Assembly: GCA_963804375.1 (NCBI GenBank)
Contig: CAWDQE010000019.1
Location: forward strand, 124,001-188,000
Reading direction: 5' to 3'
From: JANXQG01 sp963804375
GTDB taxonomy: Bacteria; Planctomycetota; Planctomycetia; Pirellulales; Thermoguttaceae
DNA length: 64,000 bases
Shown: one piece after another, positions 9,571 to 18,266 of the stretch
Numbering within the stretch: position 1 is the stretch's first letter
Layout of the letters: each line of letters starts with the position of its first letter
The notes under the pieces: model-generated
Told to the model about the DNA's origin: nothing
Database searches by the model: none
What the model saw: only the letters and a program-made list of their open reading frames with translations
Position numbers and translations under genes: made by a program

Positions 9571-9632
9571 CGTAGGATGGACTTCCCAGTCCGTCCGCGT
9601 GAAACTGGATGGACCCGGAGGTCCATCGTACA
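9571..9632. repeat. Palindromic repeat, family A, copy 1
   Basis: An imperfect inverted repeat with arms at about 9572-9586 (GTAGGATGGACTTCC) and 9617-9631 (GGAGGTCCATCGTAC). Related copies lie near 45533 and 54313. It sits in the gap between the decaheme cytochrome gene and the NuoEF gene and could form a hairpin in the operon transcript. Confidence 0.75.
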
Positions 9633-9640
9633 GCAAAAAC

Positions 9641-11431
9641 ATGATCGTCCAAGAACTTCACAAGATCCAGCAGCACTACGGGTACTTGCCGGAGGAGCAG
9701 CTCCGCAGGCTCGCGGAACAACTGAATATCAAGCTGCACCGATTGCACGAGGTGGCCAGTTTCTTCCCGCACTTCCATCTCCACCCGCCGGCCACGGTGG
9801 AGGTGCAGGTTTGCGGTGTCATGGCTTGCCATCTGGCAGACAGCGAGCAGGTCTGCCGGCACTTGAAGAACGTGGCTGAGGAGCTGGGTGAAAACCAGGT
9901 GAACGTGCGGACAACGTCGTGCCTGGGCCGCTGCGACGGGGCGCCGGTCGTTACGATCAACGACCATGTCTACTGGAACAAGTCGCCCAAGGATCTCGAG
10001 GAGCTCGTGCGCACGGCGGCCGCGCGGCAAACGTTGCCCGAGCAGAGGACCAGCACGCCGCGGGGGGCGCCGTGTACTCATGGTCCGTGGCGGATTGATC
10101 CGTACCAGGGCCAGCCGCGCTACGACGCGGTCCGCCGATTTGTGGAGGCCTGGAAGGCCGACCACGAGCCGGAGGCGGCGAAGAAACGCATGAGTGCAGG
10201 CGATCCCTTGCTGCGGATGCTGGAAGAGGCGGGCTTGCGCGGCATGGGAGGGGCCGGCTTTCCGACGTTCAAGAAATGGTCGGCCGTGCGGGGGGCCCCC
10301 GGAAAGGAAAAGTACGTCGTTTGCAACGGCGACGAGAGTGAGCCGGGCACCTTCAAAGACCGCGACCTGCTCGTTTTCGCGCCGCACTTGGTGATCGAAG
10401 GGGTGATCCTGGCCGGATTGGCCAGCGGCGCGACCAAGGGTTACATCTACATCCGCCACGAATACCAGGAACAGATCGAGTCGGTGGCCGCGGAAATCCG
10501 CCGCGCCGAAGATAAAGGTTTTTGCGGCTCCAACATTCTGGGCAGCGATCTGACCTTCCCCGTGGAGGTGTTCGTCAGTCCGGGCGGATATATCTGCGGC
10601 GAAGAGAGCGCGCTGCTCGAGGCGATGGAAGACCGCCGCGCCGAGCCGCGCAACAAGCCGCCCATCACGGCCTTCGAAGGGCTGTACGGCAAGCCGACGA
10701 TCATCAACAACGTGGAAACGCTTTCCTGGGTGCCGTCGATCCTCCTGGCCGGCGGCGGCTGGTACCGCGAACTCGGCGCACACCAGGCCCGCGGCATGCG
10801 GTTCGTTTCCGTCAGCGGGCACGTCGCGCGGCCGGGAGTCTATGAAGTGCCGCTGGGACAGACGGTCCGCGAGCTGATCTTCGACACGGCCGGCGGCATG
10901 TCGCGGGCGCCAGGCGCTCCTGGTCGGCGGAGCTTGAAGGCGATCGCCACGAGCGGGCCGTCGGGCGGATTTCTGCCGGCCGTGCTCGATCTGACCAAGG
11001 CCCCGCCGCGGTTCGTGCAGGCCTTGCGCGACCGCAAGGTGGTGGCGCCCGGGGCGACGCAACTCGACATCCTCGACCTGCCGCTCGATTTCGACGTTCT
11101 GCAGCCGTTTCCCGACTTCATGCTGGGGGCGGCCTTCATCGTCTACGGCAGCGATGCCGACATGCTCGAAGCGGCCCTGAATTGTGCGACGTTCTTCCGC
11201 AACGAATCGTGCGGCAAGTGCGTTCCCTGCCGCATCGGCACGCAGAAGATGGTCGAGATGATCGGCGCGTTGTTGGCCGGCGAGGGCCACGATGATCTGT
11301 CCACGCTCGACGAGCTTGCGCAGGCGATGTTGCTCTCGTCGATCTGCGGCCTCGGCCAGGTGGCCTCGAATCCGCTCCTCAGCGTGCTGCGGTATTTCCG
11401 CGAAGATCTCCACAAACATCAAAAGGCGTGA
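9641..11431 (+). CDS. NuoE-NuoF fusion, NADH-oxidising flavoprotein
   Basis: A 596-residue fusion of the two diaphorase subunits of complex I-like enzymes. Residues 1-120 are NuoE-like, with [2Fe-2S] ligands C58, C63, C94 and C98 (VCGVMACHLADSEQ; CLGRCDGAP). Residues from about 150 on are NuoF-like: the FMN/NADH glycine-rich loop GMGGAGFPT near 201, CGEESALLEAMEDRR, and the [4Fe-4S] motif C524-GK-C527-VP-C530 with a fourth ligand C569. All cofactor ligands are present, so it should oxidise NADH or reduce NAD+. The ATG at 9641 begins at the NuoE domain; the longer open frame upstream merely reads through the repeat and the previous gene. The next gene starts four bases downstream, implying a tight complex with it. 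Confidence 0.9.
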   Translation: MIVQELHKIQQHYGYLPEEQLRRLAEQLNIKLHRLHEVASFFPHFHLHPPATVEVQVCGVMACHLADSEQVCRHLKNVAEELGENQVNVRTTSCLGRCDGAPVVTINDHVYWNKSPKDLEELVRTAAARQTLPEQRTSTPRGAPCTHGPWRIDPYQGQPRYDAVRRFVEAWKADHEPEAAKKRMSAGDPLLRMLEEAGLRGMGGAGFPTFKKWSAVRGAPGKEKYVVCNGDESEPGTFKDRDLLVFAPHLVIEGVILAGLASGATKGYIYIRHEYQEQIESVAAEIRRAEDKGFCGSNILGSDLTFPVEVFVSPGGYICGEESALLEAMEDRRAEPRNKPPITAFEGLYGKPTIINNVETLSWVPSILLAGGGWYRELGAHQARGMRFVSVSGHVARPGVYEVPLGQTVRELIFDTAGGMSRAPGAPGRRSLKAIATSGPSGGFLPAVLDLTKAPPRFVQALRDRKVVAPGATQLDILDLPLDFDVLQPFPDFMLGAAFIVYGSDADMLEAALNCATFFRNESCGKCVPCRIGTQKMVEMIGALLAGEGHDDLSTLDELAQAMLLSSICGLGQVASNPLLSVLRYFREDLHKHQKA

Positions 11432-11435
11432 CCGC

Positions 11436-13850
11436 ATGTCTTCCTTCGAGGCGCTGGAATTCGACTACTTGATCGGCGATCAGCTCATCACGGTCGGCCG
11501 CGACTATGCGGAGCTGGAGTCGCAAGGTCTGATCAACATCAGCATCGACGGCCACCCCGTGAAGATCTCGCGGGTAATGCGGCCGCGGACCGACGCCTCG
11601 GGCCGCGCCATCGCCGTCTCGCGGACGACGATCTACGACGCCGCCCATGAGCTGTACGTCAAGACGCTCGGCCGGAAGAATCCGATTCCGACCCTCTGTC
11701 ATCGCGAGCACATGACGCCGGCGGCGGTCTGCCGGGTGTGCGTCGTGGAAATCAAAGGGGCGCCGCGACTGGCGCCGGCCTGCCAGCGGGTGATCGAGCC
11801 GGGCATGGAGATCTCGACGATCCTCACTAGCCAGCGGGTCCGCGCGACGGTGAAAACACTCGTCGAGCTTCTGCTTTCCGACTACCGCGCCGCGCACGGC
11901 GGGAACGTCCAGATCGGCGAGACGGGCGAGAACGAGTTGGAATCGCTCGCCCGCAGCCTGGGCCTGGAGCATTCGCGCTTTCCGGCCGGGGCGGCAAGTC
12001 GCGCCCGCGATGATTCGTCGATGCTGATCAGCGTTGACCGCAATGCCTGCATCCTCTGCGATCGCTGCATACGCGGCTGCAACGAGATCCGGCACAACGA
12101 GGTGCTGGGCCGCATGGGCAAAGGCTACACGGCGCAGATCGCCTTCGATTTGAACAACCCGATGGGCGAATCGTCGTGCGTGACGTGCGGCGAGTGCATG
12201 GTGTCGTGCCCCACCGGCGCCCTGACGAACCGCGCCGTAGTGGCCGACACGCTCGCGGGGCCCGAGTACGAAGAAGTGGGACCGGAGGAACTGGCCGCGC
12301 ATCCGCTGTTCAGCGGGATTTCGCGCGCCTTCCTGAACTGGAACCGCAACGCCGTGAAGCGGCGGCGATTCCAGCGGGGCGCAATCGTCTGCCGCGAGGG
12401 CGAGCACGGCTCGACCGCCTTCATCATCGAGCGCGGCCGTTTCGAGGTCCGCCTCAAGAGTCCCTTGCGGCAGCTCGAAAAAACGAAGGCGAGCGGCTTC
12501 GGCTTCTTCCGCGGCTTCACGCAGGGGCTGGTCAAGGACCCGAAAACGCACGCCGGCGACCGCTACATTCCGGTCGATGCGCCGGTCGCGTTGGAGTATG
12601 GCGACCCGGTGGCCGTGCTCACGCCCGAGAGCATCTTGTTCGGCGAGATGACCTGCATGAGCAATTATCCGCGTTCGGCCACGGTGACGGCCCTGGACGA
12701 CGACTGCACGGTGCTGGAGATCATGCGCAACGTGCTCTACATGCTGCAGCGCAGCGCGCATTCGCGCGACATGCTCGAGGACGTCTATCGCCGCCATACG
12801 CTGGAGACGCACCTCCGCAGCGCGCAGGTCTTCGCCGCAGTGATCCGGGATCCCGGGGAATTCGCCGCGTTTGTCGACTTCCTCCGCCCCAAGGTGCGGC
12901 TGGTCCGCGCGCATCCGGGGCAGGTGATCGTCCGCCAGGGTGAGCTGGCCGACCACTTCTACATGGTCCGCTCGGGCTTCATCAAGGTCAGCGAGTCCCG
13001 CCAGGGACTGGAACGAGTCATGAACTACATCGGCCCAGGCGGCTATTTCGGCGAGATCGGCCTGTTGGGCAAGGTGATCGAATCGCTCGGCGACCCGGAG
13101 TACCGGGTGCCCCCGGCCCGGAGCGCCGGCGGGGCGCCCGTATTCCGCGTCGCCGCCGGCGTGCGCGTGGCCACCTGCAGCGCCTTGGACCACGTCGACC
13201 TGGTGCGCGTCGGCGGGGACGCCTTTCTGGAGATGCTCGATCGATTTCCGCAGGTCCGCGACCACCTGGTCAACGTCGCCCGGCAGAACCTGCGCGAGAA
13301 CGAGCAGAAGTGGGCCGAGTTGGAGCAGGTGTCGTTGGGCGAGTTTCTCGACCAGGGGTTGATGCACGCCAAGAGCGTCCTGGTGCTCGACCTGGAACGC
13401 TGCACGCGCTGCGACGAGTGCACGAAGGCCTGCGCCGACTCGCACGACGGCGTGACGCGGCTGATCCGCGAAGGGCTGCGCTTCGATCGCTTCCTCGTCG
13501 CCAGCTCGTGCCGGTCGTGCCTCGATCCGGTCTGCCTGGTCGGCTGCCCCACGGCGGCCATCCAGCGGACCACCGCGGGCGACATCCTCATCAAGGACAG
13601 TTGCATCGGCTGCGGCAAGTGCGCCGAGAGCTGCCCATACGGCAACATCAACATGGTCGGCATCGATAGCCGGGAGAGCGACCCGAGCAATCCCAAGCGC
13701 TTGATCGCCGTGCGGCGGCAGAAGGCCACGACCTGCGACAAGTGCGAGGGAATCGACCCGCCCAGTTGCGTGTATGCCTGTCCGCACGACGCCGCGCATC
13801 GCATGACGGGCAAGGAACTGCTGGAGCTGGTCCGGCAAGCTAACACGTGA
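11436..13850 (+). CDS. NuoG-like iron-sulfur protein with two CNB domains and DmsB-like ferredoxin
   Basis: An 804-residue multidomain protein. Residues 30-170: NuoG/HoxU-type [2Fe-2S] ferredoxin with C88, C99, C102 and C116. The usual following His-Cys cluster is absent (SDYRAAHGGN replaces the Cys-rich segment). Residues 200-262: two [4Fe-4S] motifs, C205-C208-C211-C215 and C248-C251-C254-C258. Residues 300-435: CNB domain with FGE (402-404) and PRSA (412-415). E404 and R413 are nine residues apart, as in classical cAMP-binding cassettes. Residues 455-610: second CNB domain, FGE at 538-540, with an insertion before R577. Residues 650-785: four DmsB/HybA-like [4Fe-4S] motifs starting at C656, C692, C723 and C767. 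I infer a cytoplasmic electron-transfer hub gated by a cyclic nucleotide. Confidence 0.88.
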   Translation: MSSFEALEFDYLIGDQLITVGRDYAELESQGLINISIDGHPVKISRVMRPRTDASGRAIAVSRTTIYDAAHELYVKTLGRKNPIPTLCHREHMTPAAVCRVCVVEIKGAPRLAPACQRVIEPGMEISTILTSQRVRATVKTLVELLLSDYRAAHGGNVQIGETGENELESLARSLGLEHSRFPAGAASRARDDSSMLISVDRNACILCDRCIRGCNEIRHNEVLGRMGKGYTAQIAFDLNNPMGESSCVTCGECMVSCPTGALTNRAVVADTLAGPEYEEVGPEELAAHPLFSGISRAFLNWNRNAVKRRRFQRGAIVCREGEHGSTAFIIERGRFEVRLKSPLRQLEKTKASGFGFFRGFTQGLVKDPKTHAGDRYIPVDAPVALEYGDPVAVLTPESILFGEMTCMSNYPRSATVTALDDDCTVLEIMRNVLYMLQRSAHSRDMLEDVYRRHTLETHLRSAQVFAAVIRDPGEFAAFVDFLRPKVRLVRAHPGQVIVRQGELADHFYMVRSGFIKVSESRQGLERVMNYIGPGGYFGEIGLLGKVIESLGDPEYRVPPARSAGGAPVFRVAAGVRVATCSALDHVDLVRVGGDAFLEMLDRFPQVRDHLVNVARQNLRENEQKWAELEQVSLGEFLDQGLMHAKSVLVLDLERCTRCDECTKACADSHDGVTRLIREGLRFDRFLVASSCRSCLDPVCLVGCPTAAIQRTTAGDILIKDSCIGCGKCAESCPYGNINMVGIDSRESDPSNPKRLIAVRRQKATTCDKCEGIDPPSCVYACPHDAAHRMTGKELLELVRQANT

Positions 13851-13861
13851 GGAGCCATGCC

Positions 13862-15442
13862 GTGCAGTGCAAAGTGTTCATGTTCCTTGGCGTCGTCACC
13901 GGGACTGTGTTGCTCGCGGCGCGACCCTGGTATCGCTCCGCGGCCCAGGAGCGGATCCCCGCACCGCCGCCGGCCACGATCTCTCCGCCGACCACGACTA
14001 CGGCCACGACCACGACCACGACCATGAGTACACGGTGCCCGACATGGTGCCCGACATCGCGGCCGGGCGGGGAAAACTCCATGGGCGTCGGCTCGTGCGC
14101 CGCGCCCGCCTGCCACGGCGGGCCGACCACGGAGCCGGCGAAATGGAAGAGCGCCTACACCGTCTGGATCGAGCAGGACAAGCACGCGCATGCCGGCATC
14201 GTGCTCTACGAGGACCGCTCCAAGGACATCCTCCGCGGGCTCGATCGCCTGGCGAAGGACGCCGACGTCAAGCCCTGGCGCGACACCCGCTGCCTGGCCT
14301 GCCACGCCGCGGCGAACCCCGGTGGCGAAGGAGGATCGGCACTGGCCAGCGACGGCGTCGGCTGCGAGGCCTGCCACGGCGCCGCCAAAACCTGGATCAA
14401 CGCGCATACGTCGCGGACTTGGAGTCAAATGCCCGACCGCTATCGCAACAGCCACGTCGAGACGTCGGGCCGCGACGGGCGAATGATCAACACGAAGGAC
14501 GTCAAAGTCCGGGCGCAGGTCTGCGTCGACTGCCACATCGGCTCCGTTGGCGATGACGGCCGGCCGGCGCGGAACATGAACCACGACATGATCGCCGCCG
14601 GTCATCCGCGTCTGGCTTTCGAGTACAGCGCCTTTCTGGCCAATATGCCGCACCACTGGAGCGACAGGTCGACCAGCGGCGACGGCCCTCCGCCGACCAT
14701 GAGGACATGGTTCCCGGTCTGGGCGGTGGGCCAGGCCGTGTCGACGCAGGCCGCGCTCAGGCTGCTGGCAGCCCGCGCCAAGGAGGCCCAGATCGATCCG
14801 GCCAAAGCCCCCTGGCCCGAGTTCTCGGAGTACGATTGTTACAGTTGCCATCACGCCATCACGCCCGGCAGTTACCATCGCAAATACATGAAAGCGGCCG
14901 AAAAGAACGGCGTGCGGCCGGGCAGTTATGCCTGGGGCCGCTGGTATCTGCCGATGACCGAGCGGCTCTTGCGCGACGGCGTGGTCTTGACAGCGGGTGA
15001 GCACCCCGGTACGCAACATGCGGAAATCGATGATTTGTTGCGCATCATGGCCCACCCCGTACCCCCGCCGGGCGAGGTCGCGGCCAAGGCCACCGCGGCG
15101 GCCAACCACCTCGAGCCGCTTGCTGCGGCGGTCGAGAAGTCGTCGTTCCCGCCGGCCGCCGTGCAGCGTCTCCTCGAAGGATCGAAGGCGGAAGAGGGAT
15201 CGCCTGCGAACTGGGACGAGGCCTGCGCCGTCTACTTGCTCTATCGTAGCGCTTACGGGAGCGATCCGGGCCTGCGGCCGGCGCTGTTGGCGGTCCGCAA
15301 GACGCTGGAGTTCTCCAGTGGCCCCGTCTCTTTGCCCACGGAAGTGCCCGCGCGTTGGAACAGTCCGCGCAATTTCGATCCAGCCAGGTTCAGCGCGGCG
15401 ATGAAGGAGTTGCGCGAGCGCTTGCCATCCACGCAACGTTGA
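13862..15442 (+). CDS. Cytochrome c554-type multiheme protein
   Basis: About 526 residues, exported by a signal peptide (FMFLGVVTGTVLLAA). Heme sites: an atypical CX4CH (SCAAPACHGG), then CLACH, CEACH, CVDCH and CYSCHH, giving five hemes. The opening SCAAxACHGG and the AAGHPRLAFEYSAF segment are typical of the cytochrome c554 family in planctomycetes. The GTG at 13862 is chosen because AGGAG lies six bases upstream; an overlapping GTG at 13847 is the alternative. A repeated Thr tract (TTTTATTTTTT, about 14000-14025) reads as HDHDHDH in the next frame, which may point to a local sequence error. It sits 11 bases after the CNB gene and 14 before the next cytochrome. Confidence 0.8.
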   Translation: MQCKVFMFLGVVTGTVLLAARPWYRSAAQERIPAPPPATISPPTTTTATTTTTTMSTRCPTWCPTSRPGGENSMGVGSCAAPACHGGPTTEPAKWKSAYTVWIEQDKHAHAGIVLYEDRSKDILRGLDRLAKDADVKPWRDTRCLACHAAANPGGEGGSALASDGVGCEACHGAAKTWINAHTSRTWSQMPDRYRNSHVETSGRDGRMINTKDVKVRAQVCVDCHIGSVGDDGRPARNMNHDMIAAGHPRLAFEYSAFLANMPHHWSDRSTSGDGPPPTMRTWFPVWAVGQAVSTQAALRLLAARAKEAQIDPAKAPWPEFSEYDCYSCHHAITPGSYHRKYMKAAEKNGVRPGSYAWGRWYLPMTERLLRDGVVLTAGEHPGTQHAEIDDLLRIMAHPVPPPGEVAAKATAAANHLEPLAAAVEKSSFPPAAVQRLLEGSKAEEGSPANWDEACAVYLLYRSAYGSDPGLRPALLAVRKTLEFSSGPVSLPTEVPARWNSPRNFDPARFSAAMKELRERLPSTQR

Positions 15443-15456
15443 AAAGAGAATCGACC

Positions 15457-16956
15457 ATGGTCCTGCGACACCCGCTGCGAAATGTTTTTGCGTGCGTCTT
15501 CACGTTCGTTTGCTGCGGTGGAGGGCCCGAGACGGTTATCGGCGACGAACCTGAAACGCCGGTCGTACCCGGGCAGAAAGCGGCCGGCGCCGCAGGGCCA
15601 AAACACAAATACGAAGGAGTCGAGTCGTGCGCGTTTTGCCACATCCCGGCGCCCGACCGCCCTCACGTGGATGGCATGAAGTACTACGAATTCAACGAAT
15701 ACAAGACGTGGAAAAACGACGACAAGCATTCCATGGCCTATGAGGTCCTCGGCAAATCGAATTCCACAAGCGAGCAGATCGGGCGGCTTTTGGGCATCGA
15801 CCCGCAGACCGACGCCCGCTGCCTGAATTGCCACAGCCTGGCGTGCGGTGCCGGGCAATATGCGCCGGAAAAGGCCGCCAGGCTGCAACAGGGCGGTGTG
15901 AGCTGCGAAGCCTGCCACGGCCCGTCGTCGGATTGGTCCGACGTGCACAGGCATGAAGATCGCTGGCGGCAGACGCTTTCTCGCGCGGATCGCGTGCAGG
16001 CCGGCATGACCGATCTCCGCGATCCTGTCCAACGGGCCGACAAGTGCCTGTCGTGCCACCTGGGCAATTGGAAAGAAGGCAAGTTCGTCACGCACGAGAT
16101 GTACGCAGCGGGCCATCCGCCCGTCTCCGGTTTCGAGATCGAGACGTTCCTCGGCGACATGCCGAAACACTGGAAAGGGGAGATTACGCTGCCGCCCGAG
16201 TACGAACGCCAATACGGCAGGCCTGAAAAGGAATATGCCTCGCGGATGGTGGCTTTGGGCGGGCTGGCGGCGCTGCGGAATTACGCGCGCCTGCTGCACG
16301 ACGAGGCGCAACAGCGCGGCGCCAGTTCGCCGGAATTGGCCCTGTATGACTGCCAGGCCTGCCATCATGAGCTTTCGGCGCCCAGTTGGCGGCAGCAGCG
16401 CGGCTACCGCGGCCAGCCGCCGGGGCGTCCGCGGGTTCGCACGTGGCCGCTCGCGCTGGCAAAGCTGCGCGCCGCCGGCGGCGGCGAGGAATCGCTCGCC
16501 AAGGATCTCGACGCGCTCTACAGCGCGCTCGGCAGCAGGCCCTTCGGCGATCCGGACAAGGTGGCTGCCGCGGCCGCGGCGCTGGCCGGCAAGACCGAGG
16601 CGGCGATCCGCGTCCTGGCGGCCACGCCGTTCGACGGCAAGGCCGCGTCGGCGATGTTCGCGCGTCTCTGCCGGGTCGGCACGGAAGAGGTGCCCGACTA
16701 CGAGTCGGCGCGGCAAATCGGCTGGGCGCTGCGCGTCGTCTACAAGGACCTGCCGCCGCGAGGCGGCCCAGAGGCCGAAGTGCAGAAGCAGTTGACCGCG
16801 CTGGCCGAGGAGTTGGCCCTCGACCTGCCGAAGGGAAAACAGCCGGCCTTCGATACCTCGATCAGCCAGTCCCTTGCGGCGGCCGCAAAATACAATCCGG
16901 AGCGATTCCGACAACATTTGAAGAAACTGGCGAAGCTCGTGGGCGATCAGCCGTGA
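15457..16956 (+). CDS. Cytochrome c554-type multiheme protein, second copy
   Basis: A 499-residue exported protein with a short signal peptide (residues 1-25) and five CxxCH sites: CAFCH, CLNCH, CEACH, CLSCH and CQACHH. It shares the arrangement of the preceding cytochrome, including an AAGHPPVSGFEIETF segment matching AAGHPRLAFEYSAF there, so the two probably arose by duplication. The C-terminal 150 residues are heme-free and helical. It could be the terminal periplasmic electron carrier or catalytic partner of the operon. The ATG at 15457 is the first that gives a signal peptide. Confidence 0.85.
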   Translation: MVLRHPLRNVFACVFTFVCCGGGPETVIGDEPETPVVPGQKAAGAAGPKHKYEGVESCAFCHIPAPDRPHVDGMKYYEFNEYKTWKNDDKHSMAYEVLGKSNSTSEQIGRLLGIDPQTDARCLNCHSLACGAGQYAPEKAARLQQGGVSCEACHGPSSDWSDVHRHEDRWRQTLSRADRVQAGMTDLRDPVQRADKCLSCHLGNWKEGKFVTHEMYAAGHPPVSGFEIETFLGDMPKHWKGEITLPPEYERQYGRPEKEYASRMVALGGLAALRNYARLLHDEAQQRGASSPELALYDCQACHHELSAPSWRQQRGYRGQPPGRPRVRTWPLALAKLRAAGGGEESLAKDLDALYSALGSRPFGDPDKVAAAAAALAGKTEAAIRVLAATPFDGKAASAMFARLCRVGTEEVPDYESARQIGWALRVVYKDLPPRGGPEAEVQKQLTALAEELALDLPKGKQPAFDTSISQSLAAAAKYNPERFRQHLKKLAKLVGDQP

Positions 16957-17071
16957 AACTCTCGCGGCCGTCGCCGCTGGAATGCTCGCGGCGGCGTGCT
17001 CGAGGCCCAGCCACACTCGCTTAATTGCGGAAGTTACTGTTTAGCCGAACCTTGATGCCGAAAGAACGTCC

Positions 17072-17842
17072 ATGAGAATCAAGCTTCTTCCCTCCGACGG
17101 CGGATCGGGCACTTCTCGTTCCGTGCAATTTCTGACGACGTACCTGGTCAACGACTTGCTGGCCATGGACGCCGGGAGCCTGGGCTGCTTTGCGACCTGG
17201 GAGGAGCAGCAGCGGGTCCGTCACGTGGCGCTCTCGCACAGTCACGTCGACCACATCGGCACGCTGCCGATCTTCCTGGAAAACGCCCATCGACAAGCGG
17301 GGCGGCCGGTCGTGATCTACGGCAGCGACGCGGTGCTGGACGCCTTGCGGAAGCACGTTTTCAACGATTGTCTTTGGCCCGACCTCGAACACGTCGGCGG
17401 CGGAGTCGATCCGTTGTTCGTTTTCGCCAGGCTGCAAGCGGGCGAGTCGATCGAGCTTGACGGTCTCCGTTTGACGCCGGTGCCGGTGGATCATGTCGTG
17501 CCCACGACGGGTTTTCTGCTCGAGCAGGGCGGTTCGACGGTCGTCTTGGCGATGGACACGGGCCCGACCGACGAGATCTGGCACCGGGCGACGGCTGCGG
17601 GGAACCTGCGGGCGGCCTTTCTCGAGGTGACGTTTCCCAATTCGATGGCCGCTTTGGCCCGGGCGGCCAAACATCTCACGCCGGCGATGTTTGCCGGCGA
17701 GGCGGCGAAGCTTCCCGCGACGACGCGGCTGATTGCGGTGCACATCAAGGCCTCGTATTACGACGAGGTAGTTGCCGAGCTCAAAGCCCTCGGCCTGCCG
17801 AACATGGAAGTCGTGGCGCCCGGCGAGGAATACGTGTTTTAG
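17072..17842 (+). CDS. Class II 3',5'-cyclic-nucleotide phosphodiesterase-like MBL-fold enzyme
   Basis: A 256-residue metallo-beta-lactamase-fold protein. The metal motif is H56-S-H58-V-D60-H61, followed by IGTLPIFLENAHRQ and VIYGSDAVLDALRKHVFND, which resemble the class II PDE pattern (YG....I.AL..HIFN). Further ligands are suggested by PVDHVVPTTGF, AMDTGP and AVHIKASYYDE; the KHLTP segment is also typical of the family. It has no signal peptide, so it is cytoplasmic. It lies 115 bases after the cytochrome gene on the same strand. Because the operon core protein has CNB domains, I infer that it may remove the ligand that those domains sense. A different phosphodiester or thioester substrate is possible. 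Confidence 0.72.
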   Translation: MRIKLLPSDGGSGTSRSVQFLTTYLVNDLLAMDAGSLGCFATWEEQQRVRHVALSHSHVDHIGTLPIFLENAHRQAGRPVVIYGSDAVLDALRKHVFNDCLWPDLEHVGGGVDPLFVFARLQAGESIELDGLRLTPVPVDHVVPTTGFLLEQGGSTVVLAMDTGPTDEIWHRATAAGNLRAAFLEVTFPNSMAALARAAKHLTPAMFAGEAAKLPATTRLIAVHIKASYYDEVVAELKALGLPNMEVVAPGEEYVF

Positions 17843-18128
17843 GTCATTTGAGTACGGCGCCGAGATAAAATGGGACTGTCGCTATGTCGAGCCCCGAGAG
17901 GTGCATCAGGTAGACGGTAATCCTCAAGTCATTGGCCGGCAACCACTTGCGGCGCGTTTTCCGCCGCCGCGCTACCGCCGCATTCGGCGATGCGACGATT
18001 TCTGTGGATTATTTTGCAGGAATGTCGGATTCCGTTCCTCCGCCGCAAGTCCTTGCGTGTACAAGGCTTAGGGCGACCGCCTCGACGCCGGAGGCGCGCC
18101 GCGGAGGGGGTTTTTCCGCCGGGGGGGC
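17843..18128. other. Intergenic region
   Basis: No gene or clear structure recognised between the phosphodiesterase-like gene and the strong promoter at 18129, apart from a G-rich run (18110-18127). Confidence 0.4.
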
Positions 18129-18157
18129 TTGACATGGTTTTAATACTTATGGATAAT
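18129..18157 (+). promoter_or_regulatory. Strong sigma70-type promoter without an obvious gene
   Basis: A perfect TTGACA (18129-18134), a 17-base spacer and GATAAT (18152-18157), inside an AT-rich island in otherwise GC-rich DNA. Transcription would start near 18164. An AAGGAGG at 18248-18254 precedes an ATG at 18267. Confidence 0.6.
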
Positions 18158-18266
18158 CTACTATAGTTAAGTTCCCCGTCCGCCCGTCAACCGCTCGTCG
18201 TTCCACATACGTCAGGCAACGAGGCCATCCGGCTTGCCTGGATGGTGAAGGAGGCTGTACAGCTAA

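Noticed and set aside
9530..13838. Very long minus-strand frames opposite the NuoEF and CNB genes
   Set aside because: They are byproducts of strong GC bias at third codon positions; the plus-strand proteins carry complete cofactor motifs.
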